Part shown: positions 1 through 11,670 of the stretch, in pieces
How positions within the stretch are numbered: position 1 is the first letter of the stretch
How the letters are laid out: each line of letters begins with the position of its first letter
DNA from: an uncultured Anaerolineae bacterium
GTDB lineage: Bacteria > Chloroflexota > Anaerolineae > Promineifilales > Promineifilaceae
Direction of reading: 5' to 3'
DNA: 64,000 nt
Assembly (NCBI GenBank): GCA_905479495.1
Contig: CAJQMR010000009.1
Location: forward strand, 218,206 to 282,205
Notes under the pieces: model-generated
Databases searched by the model: none
Told to the model about the DNA's origin: nothing
What the model saw: the letters and a program-made list of their open reading frames with translations, nothing else
Program-made: the position numbers and the translations under genes

Positions 1-2442
1 ATTATGCAGGCAGTGGGCGTGGAGACGGGCGGCAGTAACGTGCAGTTTGCCGTGAACCCCGAAAATGGTGAGGTGATCGTCATCGAGATGAATCCGCGCG
101 TGTCGCGCTCGTCGGCATTGGCCAGCAAGGCAACAGGTTTTCCCATCGCCAAGATTGCCGCGCTGCTGGCGGTGGGCTACACGTTAGATGAGATTCCCAA
201 CGACATCACCCGCGTCACCCCGGCTAGCTTTGAGCCGAGCATCGATTACTGTGTGGTGAAGATTCCGCGCTGGAACTTTGAAAAGTTCCCCGGCGTAGAT
301 CCTACGCTTGGCCCGCAAATGAAAAGCGTGGGGGAGGTGATGGCTATCGGCCGGACTTTCACTGAGGCGCTGAACAAAGCCATTCGCGGGCTGGACATTG
401 GCATTGCGGGGTTTAGCCGGGCGCTGGCGGAGCAGGTGCCTGATGGAGCGCTTACTGTACCCACGGCCCAGCGTTTGTTTCAGATGGCGGCGGCAATGGG
501 CAACGGCCGTTCCTCATCAGAAATCATCGCGGAAACGGCCATCGATCCGTGGTTTGTGGTGCAGCTGCAAGAGATTTTAGAAATCGAGAGCGAGTTGGAG
601 AGACTGGAGATTGGCGATTGGAGATTGATGGATGCTGAGCACCAATCTCTAATCTCTAATCTCCTGCTTCGGGCTAAGCGGCACGGTTTTTCTGATGAAG
701 TGATTGCCAGGGCGCTGGGCTGGACGGAAACGGCCGTACGCGCCAAGCGTCTGGACCTGGGCATCAAGCCGGTTTTCTATCGTGTCGATACCTGCGCCGC
801 TGAGTTTGAAGCCCATACGCCCTACCTTTACTCCACCTATGAAACCGATTGCGAGGCCAATCCGACAGACCATAAAAAAGTGATCATCCTGGGTGGCGGA
901 CCCAACCGCATTGGCCAGGGGATAGAGTTTGATTACTGCTGCGTGCAGGCCTGCTGGGCGCTGCGCGAGATGGGTTATGAAACCATCATGATTAACTGCA
1001 ACCCCGAAACCGTCAGCACCGATTACGACACGGCCGATCGCCTCTATTTTGAATCGCTCACCCTGGAAGATGTGCTCAACATTGTTGATCTGGAGCAGCC
1101 AGAAGGGGTGATTGTGCAGTTTGGCGGACAGACCCCCATCAATCTAACGGCTGGTTTGGCTGCGGCTGGTGTGCCCATCTGGGGTACCGATCCCGATGCC
1201 ATCGATCTGGCTGAAGATCGGGGGCGTTTTGGTGAACTGTTGCACAAGTTGGAGATTGATCATCCGGCCTGGGGTCTGGCTAACTCCATGGAAGAGGCGC
1301 TTGAGGTGGTGCATGAAATTGGCTATCCGGTTTTGGTACGGCCGTCTTTCGTGTTAGGTGGCCGGGCAATGGCCATTGCCTACGATGATGATTCCCTGCG
1401 CAATTTCTTGGCTGAAGCGGCACGGGTTTCCCCTGGCAATCCTGTCCTCATCGACCAATTTATCGAAGATGCTTTTGAGGTGGATGTGGATGCGGTGGCC
1501 GATGGCGAGCGGGTGGTGATGGCGGGTGTGATGCAGCACATTGAGGAAGCAGGCATCCACTCTGGTGACAGCGCCTGCGTGCTGCCCCCTTACAAAATTA
1601 GCCTTTATCACCTCAACATTATTCAGGATTACACAGAAAAATTGGGGTTGGCGCTCAACGTGCGGGGGCTGATGAATGTTCAGTTTGCCATTAAGGATGA
1701 CGTGGTTTATGTGATTGAGGTCAATCCCCGCGCTAGCCGCACGGTACCGTTTGTGAGCAAAGCGACTGGCATCTCAGTCGCTCGAATTGCGGCCCAGGTG
1801 CAGGCTGGCTGTCGTCTGGCCGATTTGGATTTTATCCGTATGCCGCCTATCGATGGCTTTTTTGTCAAGGAGGCGGTGTTGCCCTTCAACAAGCTGCCGG
1901 GAGCCGATACCCGGCTTGGGCCAGAAATGCGCAGCACGGGTGAGGTGATGGGGCACGCCGCGCAGTTTGGCCATGCCTTTGCCAAGTCGCAACTGGCGGT
2001 GGGGACGCCGCTGCCATTGGCAGGTGCAGTGCTCGTCACGGTCAACGATTTTGACAAGTCAACGGCGTTAAAGATTGCCCGGGATTTACACAGGTTAGGG
2101 TTTGAACTATACGCCACGGAAGGAACGGCCGTAACCCTGGAGCGAGCTAACATTCCTGTGACGATGGTGACCAAAGCCAGTGAGCCTGGCTTAAATACAG
2201 TTGAGCTGATTGCTTCGGGGATAGTGCAGCTAATCATTAACACGCCACTAGGGCAGCAGGCCCATGAAGATCAAGCGGCCATGCGGGCAGCGGCTATCCG
2301 GCATAACGTTTTGCTTATTTCAACAATGTCGGCGGCGCAGGCGGTTGTGAGTGGGATCAAGGCGTTGCGTAAAAAGGAGTTGCGGGTGCGCAGCTTACAG
2401 CATCATCATGCTGGTTCAGTTTCACCTTCGCTCCATTCATGA
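1..2442 (+). CDS. carB: Carbamoyl-phosphate synthase large subunit, 5'-truncated by window edge
   Basis: This is the C-terminal ~813 residues of CarB, which makes carbamoyl phosphate from bicarbonate, ATP and glutamine-derived ammonia for pyrimidines and arginine. The frame is open back to base 1, so the ATG at 4 is internal. Visible in order: the end of the first ATP-grasp unit (NPRVSRSSALASKATGFP), the oligomerisation linker, a second carbamate-kinase-like ATP-grasp (RPSFVLGGRAM; NPRASRTVPFVSKATG) and a C-terminal MGS-like regulatory domain (KIARDLHRLGFELYATEGTA). An odd low-complexity stretch encoded by 601-664 lies in the helical linker. It is an in-frame GAGATTG-type repeat. The last 37 bases overlap the convergent CBS gene. 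Confidence 0.97.
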   Translation: MMQAVGVETGGSNVQFAVNPENGEVIVIEMNPRVSRSSALASKATGFPIAKIAALLAVGYTLDEIPNDITRVTPASFEPSIDYCVVKIPRWNFEKFPGVDPTLGPQMKSVGEVMAIGRTFTEALNKAIRGLDIGIAGFSRALAEQVPDGALTVPTAQRLFQMAAAMGNGRSSSEIIAETAIDPWFVVQLQEILEIESELERLEIGDWRLMDAEHQSLISNLLLRAKRHGFSDEVIARALGWTETAVRAKRLDLGIKPVFYRVDTCAAEFEAHTPYLYSTYETDCEANPTDHKKVIILGGGPNRIGQGIEFDYCCVQACWALREMGYETIMINCNPETVSTDYDTADRLYFESLTLEDVLNIVDLEQPEGVIVQFGGQTPINLTAGLAAAGVPIWGTDPDAIDLAEDRGRFGELLHKLEIDHPAWGLANSMEEALEVVHEIGYPVLVRPSFVLGGRAMAIAYDDDSLRNFLAEAARVSPGNPVLIDQFIEDAFEVDVDAVADGERVVMAGVMQHIEEAGIHSGDSACVLPPYKISLYHLNIIQDYTEKLGLALNVRGLMNVQFAIKDDVVYVIEVNPRASRTVPFVSKATGISVARIAAQVQAGCRLADLDFIRMPPIDGFFVKEAVLPFNKLPGADTRLGPEMRSTGEVMGHAAQFGHAFAKSQLAVGTPLPLAGAVLVTVNDFDKSTALKIARDLHRLGFELYATEGTAVTLERANIPVTMVTKASEPGLNTVELIASGIVQLIINTPLGQQAHEDQAAMRAAAIRHNVLLISTMSAAQAVVSGIKALRKKELRVRSLQHHHAGSVSPSLHS
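601..664. repeat. In-frame GAGATTG/CAATCTC inverted repeat inside carB
   Basis: The left arm carries repeated GGAGATTGG-type units and the right arm carries CAATCTCTAATCTCC units, so the segment can fold into a hairpin. It is translated as part of carB (LEIGDWRL ... SLISNLLL). The same units recur at 35921-35974, 44079-44130, 61081-61110 and 62084-62152. Confidence 0.8.
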
Positions 2443-2852
2443 ATGACCACCATGCTGAAAATGTCTGACTCGGTAATGATGCCTGCCAGTTTGCCATCGG
2501 CTTCAACCACCGGTAGTCCACTGACACGATGCTCCAGCATGGTACGGGCGGCTGCGCCAATGGTGGCCTCGGGTTCAATGGTCATGGGCTGGGGCGTCAT
2601 GATTTTTTCTACATTGAGGCTGGAGAGCAGATAGTTTAGCTCCCAAATGCTTAGTGAGGTTGCTGGTGAGGGTTGTGCTCCACGTACATCACCCAGCGTC
2701 ACAATTCCAATTAAGATGCCTTCATCATCCACTACCGGCAGGCGGCGGATTTCCTCATCCATCATGATTTGGTGTGCTTCAGGCAGGGTTGTGTTGAGTT
2801 TAACGGTGATCACATCCTGGGTCATCCAGTTGCGAACCAGTTCTTTTTTCAT
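2406..2852 (-). CDS. CBS-domain pair protein
   Basis: A small soluble protein made of two CBS motifs, a module that usually binds adenine nucleotides and senses energy state. The first repeat reads MTQDVITVKLNTTLPEAHQIM with RRLPVVDDEGILIGIVTLGDV. The second reads IMTPQPMTIEPEATIGAA with VSGLPVVEADGKLAGIITESD. I chose the ATG at 2852 because AGGAGTT lies six bases upstream; an earlier in-frame start has no such site. It stands alone, convergent with carB and overlapping its 3' end by 37 bases. Target unknown. Confidence 0.9.
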   Translation of the reverse strand: MKKELVRNWMTQDVITVKLNTTLPEAHQIMMDEEIRRLPVVDDEGILIGIVTLGDVRGAQPSPATSLSIWELNYLLSSLNVEKIMTPQPMTIEPEATIGAAARTMLEHRVSGLPVVEADGKLAGIITESDIFSMVVIHEWSEGETEPA

Positions 2853-3024
2853 GGGAATAACTCCTGTTTGCGCAGTCAATGGTTGTTGTTAGCTGCATGG
2901 TACAATTGTGGGGGAAAATTTCGCAGTAACAAATGTCACGCATTCACGATGATAACTGCAACGGCCGTATCACACAAAAAAACGAAGTTGTGAAAGGGAA
3001 ATTAGCGACACCCCCTAAAAGGAG

Positions 3025-3051
3025 AGACGCCGTGCGGGGAGCACGGCGTCT
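3025..3051. repeat. 11-bp stem hairpin
   Basis: AGACGCCGTGC and GCACGGCGTCT flank a five-base loop. No clear T-run follows on either strand, so a terminator role is unproven. Confidence 0.6.
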
Positions 3052-3298
3052 GGAGCAGAATAAGCTTTAATTAAGCGTGAAGAAGTTAATTAATACGTTA
3101 AAATCAATTTCTTACGAAACATCTGACAGCCCAATTTTGGTAAGAAAAAGGGCAGCGCCGCATACAATAATGAAGCCGTATCCTGAGCATCATACAACCT
3201 TGGGAGAGGAGGTTGTGCGGCGCTACCTTAATGAGTAACCTTATCGTAAATTACTTACAAGATTCGTTACGTCTTGGGCTTGCCAGCGGCCATGAAAT

Positions 3299-3332
3299 GC
3301 AAAACAGCGCCCAAGAGTAGGCGCTGTTTTGC
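3299..3332. terminator. Strong 13-bp hairpin, possible bidirectional terminator
   Basis: GCAAAACAGCGCC pairs perfectly with GGCGCTGTTTTGC across an eight-base loop. The T-rich part lies inside the stem rather than after it, so intrinsic termination is plausible but not certain. It lies about 140 bases upstream of the 3476 gene. Confidence 0.5.
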
Positions 3333-3475
3333 AAAAAGGAGTCAATCAAGAAAGACAAAAAATGATATCTTTGAATAATGGAAACATAATCAGATTTGCT
3401 TACGTAAAGCATTACAGTTATCAAAACAGCAATAAAACATTGGTGCTGTAAATAAAATAAAAAGGAGAGATTCAA

Positions 3476-3727
3476 ATGGGTATTTTAGCGTGGATTATTT
3501 TTGGGGCTTTGGCTGGCGGCGTTGCTGGTATGATTGCAGGCAGCAAACGCTCTGGTTGTCTGTATAACATTATTATTGGTGTCGTTGGTGCTTTTGTCGG
3601 CGGCCTGATTATGCAATTTATCACTGGCGAATCATTTAACTTTACGTTTGATTGGCGCAGTTTCCTGGTTGCCGTCGTAGGCTCAATTATTTTGCTGGTG
3701 ATTACGGGTGCAACTAAGCGGAAGTAA
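3476..3727 (+). CDS. GlsB/YeaQ/YmgE family small membrane protein
   Basis: An 83-residue, very hydrophobic protein with three predicted membrane segments and the glycine-rich pattern typical of the transglycosylase-associated (GlsB/YeaQ/YmgE) family: WIIFGALAGGVAGMIAG, then a short KRSGC loop, then IIIGVVGAFVGG and a C-terminal segment ending TKRK. Its role is not established; family members are often stress-linked. The start is fixed by AAGGAGAGATTCAA before the ATG. Its last 14 bases overlap the convergent DUF2062 gene. Confidence 0.85.
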   Translation: MGILAWIIFGALAGGVAGMIAGSKRSGCLYNIIIGVVGAFVGGLIMQFITGESFNFTFDWRSFLVAVVGSIILLVITGATKRK

Positions 3728-4202
3728 CATTTTTACTGCGCTTTTCTCGTAGCAGCCAGAAGATAAGCAGGACGATGGTGTAGGAAACGGCCGTAATCCC
3801 ACCAGCAATAATCAAATTCCCCACCAAAAACCCCTGCACAAAAGAAATGACCTGTGCTTGCCACTGCTCAGCAACTGAAGCGGTGGCAGGTGCAGGAAAT
3901 AACCAATTTCCCAAACGATAGCTTAAAGCGAAAAACGGAGCCGTCACGAACACGTTCCAGATGGCCAAAGAGAGCACAACCGTTGCTTTGTGCAGTCGGA
4001 ACCAGCTGGCCAGCAGCAGCGCCAGGGCCATGTTCACGCCGGGCGTAGGCAGCAAGCTGATAAACGTACCTAGCGCAAACCCCATTGCCTGATTTTGTGC
4101 CGAGGCTTCCGCATTCATTAAAGCGTGTACCTTTTCTTTGGCGGCGGTTAGCAGTTTGGGCAAATGTATTTGGTTCAGGGACAAATCAACTTTCATTTCC
4201 AT
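3714..4202 (-). CDS. DUF2062 domain membrane protein
   Basis: A 162-residue protein whose core (GFALGTFISLLPTPGVNMALALLLASWFRLHK followed by a W-N-P/T segment and YRLGNWLF) matches the DUF2062 pattern of short membrane proteins with two to three helices. The biochemical role is unknown. It sits alone between the clpB terminator and the GlsB-like gene, convergent with the latter. The C-terminus is basic (LREKRSKNV). Confidence 0.8.
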   Translation of the reverse strand: MEMKVDLSLNQIHLPKLLTAAKEKVHALMNAEASAQNQAMGFALGTFISLLPTPGVNMALALLLASWFRLHKATVVLSLAIWNVFVTAPFFALSYRLGNWLFPAPATASVAEQWQAQVISFVQGFLVGNLIIAGGITAVSYTIVLLIFWLLREKRSKNVTSA

Positions 4203-4290
4203 ACTTGCAGTTTACACAATCCAGGGCGTGGGAAATGGTCTGAAACCATACGCCATCCCCGTGCAAACCTGACGCTAACCTGAGAAACGT

Positions 4291-4322
4291 AAACGGCTAA
4301 CACCGCGCAGTGTTAGCCGTTT
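4291..4322 (-). terminator. Rho-independent terminator of clpB
   Basis: AAACGGCTAACAC pairs with GTGTTAGCCGTTT over a six-base loop, 32 bases past the clpB stop. On the minus strand it is followed by a T-rich tail. Confidence 0.8.
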
Positions 4323-4353
4323 TACATTTAGAGAATTTTGTGCGATTTTGCTA

Positions 4354-6957
<2,604 letters not shown>

Positions 6958-6983
6958 GATTGCCTCCCCCGCGAACATGATTT

Positions 6984-7012
6984 GTAAGGGCGACCCGTCG
7001 GGTCGCCCTTAC
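6984..7012. repeat. Palindromic hairpin between dnaJ and clpB
   Basis: GTAAGGGCGACC and GGTCGCCCTTAC flank a short CGTC-type loop. It lies between dnaJ and clpB and could reduce transcription into clpB or be a REP-like element. No T-run follows. Confidence 0.7.
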
Positions 7013-7020
7013 CGATAGGA

Positions 7021-7986
7021 TCATGTTTCTCGGAGTTGTTTTAATTTTTCAAACAGTTCTTTTTCTTCATCGCTGAGGTCGGTGGGCAACTGCACCTCGA
7101 CGGTGGCGTATAGGTTGCCACGTTCCTCAGGCTTTTTCAGATTGGGCATTCCCAAACCGCGCAGACGGAACTGTTTCCCGTTGGCGGTTCCGGCGGGGAT
7201 GGTGAGCTTGACGGTGCGATCGATGGTGGAAACATCTATCTGGCCGCCCAACAGAGCGGTGTAGAGATCTACTGGAATTTCAGTTTTTAAATCATCGCCA
7301 TCCCGCTTGTATTGACCATCTGGCTTGACTTTGATGCTGAGGTAGAGATGCCCGCCGTCTTGTCCCTGGCCTTTCAGCCGAACGCGAGAGCCTGTTTTGA
7401 CCCCACGTGGAATTTTGGCTTCGATGGAACGGCCGTCTTCCCACTGAATGGTGCGGCTGGTGCCATAAAACGCTTCTGCCAGCGAGATTTCGATCATGTG
7501 CTCCACATCGCGGCTGCGGCGAATGGATTGGCCCTGTTGGCCGAAAATATCGTTGAAATTGACCTGCTGGCCACCCGCGCCACGTGCACCCATTTGGCCA
7601 AACAGCGTCTCGAAAAAGTCAGAAAAGCCACCGCTGCCGCCGCCGAACATTTGCTCAAACTCTTCGGGGCTGACGGTGCGGGTCTGGCCACGCCGGCCAG
7701 CACCTTGCTGGGCACCCCATTGCGACCAAAAATCATCGGGACGGCCACCACCGCGCTGATACTGCTGCCACTGCGAGCCAAACTGATCATACATCTTCCG
7801 CTTTTCAGCATCGGAAAGCACTTCATTCGCTTCATTAATATCTTTGAAGCGCTGTTCGGCCTGCGGATCCTCTTTGTTTAAGTCTGGATGATATTTGCGG
7901 GCCAGTTTGCGATATGCTTTTTTGATTTCATCCTGGCTGGCGCTTTTTGATACGCCAAGGATGTTGTAGTAGTCCTTGTAGTCCAT
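7021..7986 (-). CDS. DnaJ-family co-chaperone without zinc finger (CbpA-like)
   Basis: A 321-residue J-domain co-chaperone that stimulates DnaK ATPase. The J domain occupies residues 1-70 with the HPD motif at 33-35. A G/Q/F-rich stretch follows (about 75-150), then two CTD beta-barrel substrate-binding domains (from about residue 160). The four CxxCxGxG zinc repeats of classical DnaJ are absent, so it is a class II (CbpA/curved-DNA-binding-type) J protein. It lies downstream of dnaK on the same strand and is probably the partner used by this DnaK/ClpB set. No grpE is next to it in this window. Confidence 0.93.
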   Translation of the reverse strand: MDYKDYYNILGVSKSASQDEIKKAYRKLARKYHPDLNKEDPQAEQRFKDINEANEVLSDAEKRKMYDQFGSQWQQYQRGGGRPDDFWSQWGAQQGAGRRGQTRTVSPEEFEQMFGGGSGGFSDFFETLFGQMGARGAGGQQVNFNDIFGQQGQSIRRSRDVEHMIEISLAEAFYGTSRTIQWEDGRSIEAKIPRGVKTGSRVRLKGQGQDGGHLYLSIKVKPDGQYKRDGDDLKTEIPVDLYTALLGGQIDVSTIDRTVKLTIPAGTANGKQFRLRGLGMPNLKKPEERGNLYATVEVQLPTDLSDEEKELFEKLKQLRET

Positions 7987-8017
7987 TGGCCCTTCCTGTT
8001 TCTAGTGAAAAGTGGTA

Positions 8018-8076
8018 AGTGAAAAGTAAAAAGTGTGAGGCCAAGTTGACCCACTTATCACTTTTTACTTTTCACT
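8018..8076. repeat. AGTGAAAAGT-type inverted repeat between dnaK and dnaJ
   Basis: AGTGAAAAGTAAAAAGTG at 8018-8035 is repeated in inverse at 8059-8076, giving an 18-bp stem with a loop of about 23 bases. It may act as an attenuator within the chaperone operon, or be a mobile intergenic repeat. Confidence 0.75.
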
Positions 8077-8087
8077 CAATAACTATC

Positions 8088-10016
8088 TTACATCTCCTGG
8101 AATTCGCCTTCGACGACGTCATCCGGGTTCTCGTGGCCATTGTGGCCGCTGCCATTACCATTGCCATTGCTGTGGCCATTGGCGCTACCGTTGCTGCCAG
8201 GCTGTTCCTGTGTCTGATACAGTTGCTGGCTCAGGGCGTAGCTCGCTTGCTGCAGCTGCTCGGTCAGGTTTTTGATTTGGGCGGTGTCTTCGGTGGTTAC
8301 GGCCGTTTTCAGTTCAGCAATCATGCCTTCGATACGACTCTTTTCACCTTCGTTCACTTTGTCACCCAGCTCGTTCAGGCTCTTTTCCGTAGCGTAGATC
8401 AGCTGATCTGCCTGATTGCGGGCCTGAATCAGCTCGCGCAGCTTAGTGTCTTCTGCCTCGTGTTGTTTGGCAGCGTTGACCATGTTGTCAACTTCAGATT
8501 CGGACAGATTGGTAGACGCGGTGATCTGAATCTTCTGTTCCTTACCGGTTGCCTTGTCTTTGGCGGTGACATCCAAAATGCCGTTGGCATCAATGTCGAA
8601 TGTTACCTCAATTTGAGGCAAACCGCGCGGGGCAGCGGGAATTCCGTCCAAACGGAACATGCCCAAGGTTTTGTTATCTTTGGCCATCGGCCGCTCTCCC
8701 TGTAGAACATGCACGTCAACGGCCGTTTGGCTATCTTCGGCCGTACTAAACGTTTCCGTTTTGCGGGTCGGGATAGTGGTGTTGCGCGGAATTAGCGGCG
8801 TCATCACGCCACCCAACGTTTCCAAGCCCAGGCTCAGCGGCGTCACGTCTAGCAGCAGCACGTCTTTCACGTCGCCAGCCAGCACACCACCTTGAATAGC
8901 TGCTCCCAATGCCACAACTTCGTCAGGATTCACACTTTTGTTTGGCGCTTTATTGGTTAAGCCTTGCACCAAATCCTGAATCATGGGCATGCGGGTGGAA
9001 CCACCCACCAGCACTACTTCATGTAAATCGCTGGCAGACATGTTGGCATCTTGCAATGCTTTCTCAAATGGCTCACGGCAGCGTTGTACCAAATCTTCGG
9101 TGATCTGCTCAAATTTAGCGCGGGTCAATGTTAGCTGCAAATGCTTTGGCCCATTGGCGTCTGCGGTGATGAAGGGCAGATTCAGTTCTGTCTGCATCAG
9201 AGAAGATAACTCGATTTTGGCCTTTTCAGCTGCTTCGCGCAGCCGTTGCAACGCCTGCCGATCCTGGCTCAGGTCAATGCCTTGATCTCTCTTGAACTCA
9301 TCGATCATCCAGGCCACGATGCGCTGATCCCAGTCGTCGCCACCCAAATGAGTGTCCCCATGGGTCGCTTTTACTTCTACCACGCCGTCGCCTACTTCGA
9401 GGACGGAAACGTCAAACGTTCCGCCACCCAGGTCAAATACCAGGATGGTCTGGTCTTCCTGCTTGTCCAGTCCGTAAGCCAAAGCTGCGGCCGTTGGTTC
9501 GTTGATGATGCGCAATACTTCCAAACCAGCGATTTTACCAGCATCTTTTGTTGCCTGTCGCTGACTGTCGTTAAAGTAGGCGGGCACGGTGATGACCGCT
9601 TGGGTAATGTTGGTGCCCAGGTAAGCTTCCGCATCTCGCTTTAGTTTTTGCAGGATAAAAGCGGAAATTTCTTGCGGCGAATAGGTTTTGCCGACAACGG
9701 GTACTTTGACGCGGGCGTCTTGCTGCGGTCCTGCAACAATTTCGTAAGGTACCATTTCCTGCGTACGCTTGGTTTCCTCTGCGTCGATATGACGACCCAT
9801 TAAACGCTTCACAGAGTAGATGGTGTTATCGGGATTGACCACTGCTTGACGCTTGGCAGTTTGTCCGACCAGCCGCTCGCCTTTCTTATTGAAGGCGACG
9901 ATGGAAGGCGTTGTATTGCTCCCTTCGGCCGATGGAATGACGACGGCATCGCCACCTTCCATTGCGGTGACGACAGAGTTGGTTGTTCCTAAGTCGATAC
10001 CAATTATTTTGCTCAT
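8088..10016 (-). CDS. dnaK: Molecular chaperone DnaK (Hsp70)
   Basis: A 642-residue Hsp70. The nucleotide-binding domain starts [12 protein letters not shown] and carries the phosphate-loop motif [36 protein letters not shown]. The linker region reads [28 protein letters not shown] (about residues 385-410), followed by the beta-sandwich and helical lid. The tail is an unusual G/N/S/H-rich spacer ending in [11 protein letters not shown], close to the typical EEVD-like acidic end of bacterial DnaK. GGAG precedes the ATG. I see no CIRCE element upstream, so the heat control mechanism is unclear. Confidence 0.98.
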   Translation of the reverse strand: MSKIIGIDLGTTNSVVTAMEGGDAVVIPSAEGSNTTPSIVAFNKKGERLVGQTAKRQAVVNPDNTIYSVKRLMGRHIDAEETKRTQEMVPYEIVAGPQQDARVKVPVVGKTYSPQEISAFILQKLKRDAEAYLGTNITQAVITVPAYFNDSQRQATKDAGKIAGLEVLRIINEPTAAALAYGLDKQEDQTILVFDLGGGTFDVSVLEVGDGVVEVKATHGDTHLGGDDWDQRIVAWMIDEFKRDQGIDLSQDRQALQRLREAAEKAKIELSSLMQTELNLPFITADANGPKHLQLTLTRAKFEQITEDLVQRCREPFEKALQDANMSASDLHEVVLVGGSTRMPMIQDLVQGLTNKAPNKSVNPDEVVALGAAIQGGVLAGDVKDVLLLDVTPLSLGLETLGGVMTPLIPRNTTIPTRKTETFSTAEDSQTAVDVHVLQGERPMAKDNKTLGMFRLDGIPAAPRGLPQIEVTFDIDANGILDVTAKDKATGKEQKIQITASTNLSESEVDNMVNAAKQHEAEDTKLRELIQARNQADQLIYATEKSLNELGDKVNEGEKSRIEGMIAELKTAVTTEDTAQIKNLTEQLQQASYALSQQLYQTQEQPGSNGSANGHSNGNGNGSGHNGHENPDDVVEGEFQEM

Positions 10017-10193
10017 GCTTATGCTCCTCTCAATACAATTTCGCTTCTTGTTTTAAGCGATTATTTCTTTTGATTTGGTAGGTTCCTTTAACATAAAACC
10101 TGAGTTGTATTGTGCGTAATTTGCATATGATTTGTGTAAGACGGCCGTTAGAGATTCATATGCACAACTTTTTGATGATCTGTATACACAAAA

Positions 10194-10225
10194 ACAGGCG
10201 CTGGATTTACGAATCCAGCGCCTGT
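10194..10225 (-). terminator. Rho-independent terminator of hsp20
   Basis: ACAGGCGCTGGATT pairs with AATCCAGCGCCTGT across a four-base loop, followed on the minus strand by TTTTGTG. It lies 25 bases past the hsp20 stop. Confidence 0.85.
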
Positions 10226-10250
10226 AGCAATTGAAGGAAGGTTTTTGAGT

Positions 10251-10721
10251 TTATCCTTCAAGAACGGTTGTCCCGTTGCCGGTGTGTACGGCAATGCGTT
10301 TTGGCTTGACAGCTTCTGCTTTGGGAATTTGCAGCGTGAGGACACCATTTTCGATGGAGGCTTCGACTTTGTCGGATTCAACCGGAGTCGGCAGGCTAAT
10401 GCTGCGCATAAAGCTGCCAAAACGGCGCTCCCGCAGATGAACTTTTTCGTCATCGCGGACCTCTTCTTCTTGACTTTCCCCTTTGATGGTCAAGACATTG
10501 TCTGTAATGGTGATGTCTAAATCATCGGGGTTCATGCCAGGAACGGCCGCTTTCACAGTAAAGGTGTCAGCAGCTTCGGTTACATCCAGCGGGAAGCCCC
10601 ACACGGAATTGCGCTCCCATTTACCGACCGGTGCATTGAAGGCATCTTCGAACAGCCGGTCAATCTCGCTGCGCATTCTGGCCATTTCACCAAATGGATT
10701 CCAACGGATCATAGTGTTCAT
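10251..10721 (-). CDS. Hsp20/alpha-crystallin small heat shock protein
   Basis: A 156-residue holdase that binds unfolding proteins for later transfer to DnaK/ClpB. The N-terminus MIRWNPFGEMARMRSEIDRLF is typical. The alpha-crystallin domain (about residues 42-140) has the conserved A-x-x-x-n-G-V-L motif (SIENGVLTLQIPK). AGGAGGT lies five bases before the ATG at 10721, which is preferred to an upstream in-frame start at 10739. It has its own terminator and lies directly upstream of dnaK, so probably a separate heat-induced unit. Confidence 0.95.
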   Translation of the reverse strand: MNTMIRWNPFGEMARMRSEIDRLFEDAFNAPVGKWERNSVWGFPLDVTEAADTFTVKAAVPGMNPDDLDITITDNVLTIKGESQEEEVRDDEKVHLRERRFGSFMRSISLPTPVESDKVEASIENGVLTLQIPKAEAVKPKRIAVHTGNGTTVLEG

Positions 10722-10862
10722 GTTATACCTCCTAAACATTTAATTTAAACTTTGAAACTTAAAAAGTGAACCACTCAATTGACTTTTTGGTAGTTCATTT
10801 CCATTTTCGGAGGTATGTGTAAGAAAAAAATAAACAATAAATAAAAACTATGTAAGTATTGC

Positions 10863-10899
10863 AAAAGCCGCTGTGCAAGACCTTGGCACAGCGGCTTTT
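10863..10899. terminator. Bidirectional intrinsic terminator
   Basis: AAAAGCCGCTGTGC pairs with GCACAGCGGCTTTT, with T/A runs on both sides. It lies 30 bases past the stop of the minus-strand membrane protein gene at 10931. Confidence 0.85.
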
Positions 10900-10930
10900 T
10901 TACTTTGGGATGTTGAATATATGTCAATTC

Positions 10931-11461
10931 TTATGGAACAAATTTTTCATTGCCCGCTTCTTCGTCACGGCCTTTCACCAAGATACTGATGCCGATGAGA
11001 ATGAGGGCCAGTGGCCATAGCTTGCCAACAAACGTCAGAACGTTTAGCAGCACACCACCAAACAAAATCGAAGTGCCAACGAAAGCGATGATGGCCCCAG
11101 GAATGAGTGCCCACCAGTGCGTTTTTTGACCAAAAACGGCCGTTGCCACTGTGATTAGCCCGAAACCAAGACCCAAGAAAAGAAGGAAAACGCCACCCTC
11201 ATTGTCGCCCTGCCACAGGGAAAACGGCCCAGCGATAGCATAAGCACCCCAACCAACCCCGCTCAAAATGCCGCCCGGGATCATAAGCCCATCGGTGTGC
11301 GTTAAGATGCCCCACACCAGGAACAACGCCCCCAGTCCTGGCACAATCAGCAAGCCCATGTCTTCGGTAATATCAATTGGTGCAAATTGAAAAACCAGCG
11401 CCAGTAAACCGATCACCACTAAAATCAAACCACCCTTAAAATCTTTCTTTTGCATTTCCAT
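10931..11461 (-). CDS. Multi-pass membrane protein of unknown function
   Basis: A 176-residue protein with about six hydrophobic segments (GLILVVIGLLALVFQF, LLIVPGLGALFLVWGIL, a glycine-rich segment around residues 75-90, GVFLLFLGLGFGLITVATAVFG, ALIPGAIIAFVGTSILFG and LWPLALILIGISILVKG), ending in a charged tail. The C-terminal L-I-x-I-G-x-x-I-L-x-K-x-R pattern resembles DUF5668/LiaF-type small membrane domains, but I cannot assign a function. The ATG at 11461 is chosen because GGAGGAACCTG precedes it; the reading frame is open 15 codons further upstream. Confidence 0.75.
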   Translation of the reverse strand: MEMQKKDFKGGLILVVIGLLALVFQFAPIDITEDMGLLIVPGLGALFLVWGILTHTDGLMIPGGILSGVGWGAYAIAGPFSLWQGDNEGGVFLLFLGLGFGLITVATAVFGQKTHWWALIPGAIIAFVGTSILFGGVLLNVLTFVGKLWPLALILIGISILVKGRDEEAGNEKFVP

Positions 11462-11583
11462 CAGGTTCCTCCAGTCGAACTGTGTTATTTCATCGAATAT
11501 GAACACAGTATAGAAGATGGTGAGGGCAGTTGGATGTGCCGGAAGTCATATTCAGGTCACATTAGCACCATGACCTGGAAAAC

Positions 11584-11620
11584 AAAAACCCTGTCAAAGT
11601 CATGCTCTGGCAGGGTTTTT
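11584..11620 (-). terminator. Intrinsic terminator of the nuclease gene
   Basis: AAAAACCCTG pairs with CAGGGTTTTT. It lies about 50 bases past the stop at 11671, and the A-rich left arm gives a T-run on the minus strand. Confidence 0.75.
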
Positions 11621-11670
11621 ACAAAGGCAGCACGCATTTTAAAAAATGATGCTACTCATCTGAATGAAAG

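Larger units (their letters stand above)
2853..3475. other. Intergenic region with several hairpins, no gene supported
   Basis: About 620 bases with no convincing coding sequence. It contains one ACGGCCGT site, the two strong hairpins listed separately, and a longer-range inverted repeat (AGCGCCGCA near 3154 with TGCGGCGCT near 3216). A 74-codon minus-strand open frame at 3251-3475 has no ribosome site or recognisable domain and was not called. Confidence 0.6.

Noticed and set aside
1707..2243. 178-codon minus-strand open frame opposite carB
   Set aside because: Shadow of a conserved enzyme gene; composition follows the other strand's codons.
3251..3475. 74-codon minus-strand open frame
   Set aside because: No ribosome site or recognisable domain, lies across a hairpin; treated as non-coding.
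10017..10140. CIRCE (HrcA) element upstream of dnaK
   Set aside because: No TTAGCACTC-N9-GAGTGCTAA pattern found on either strand.
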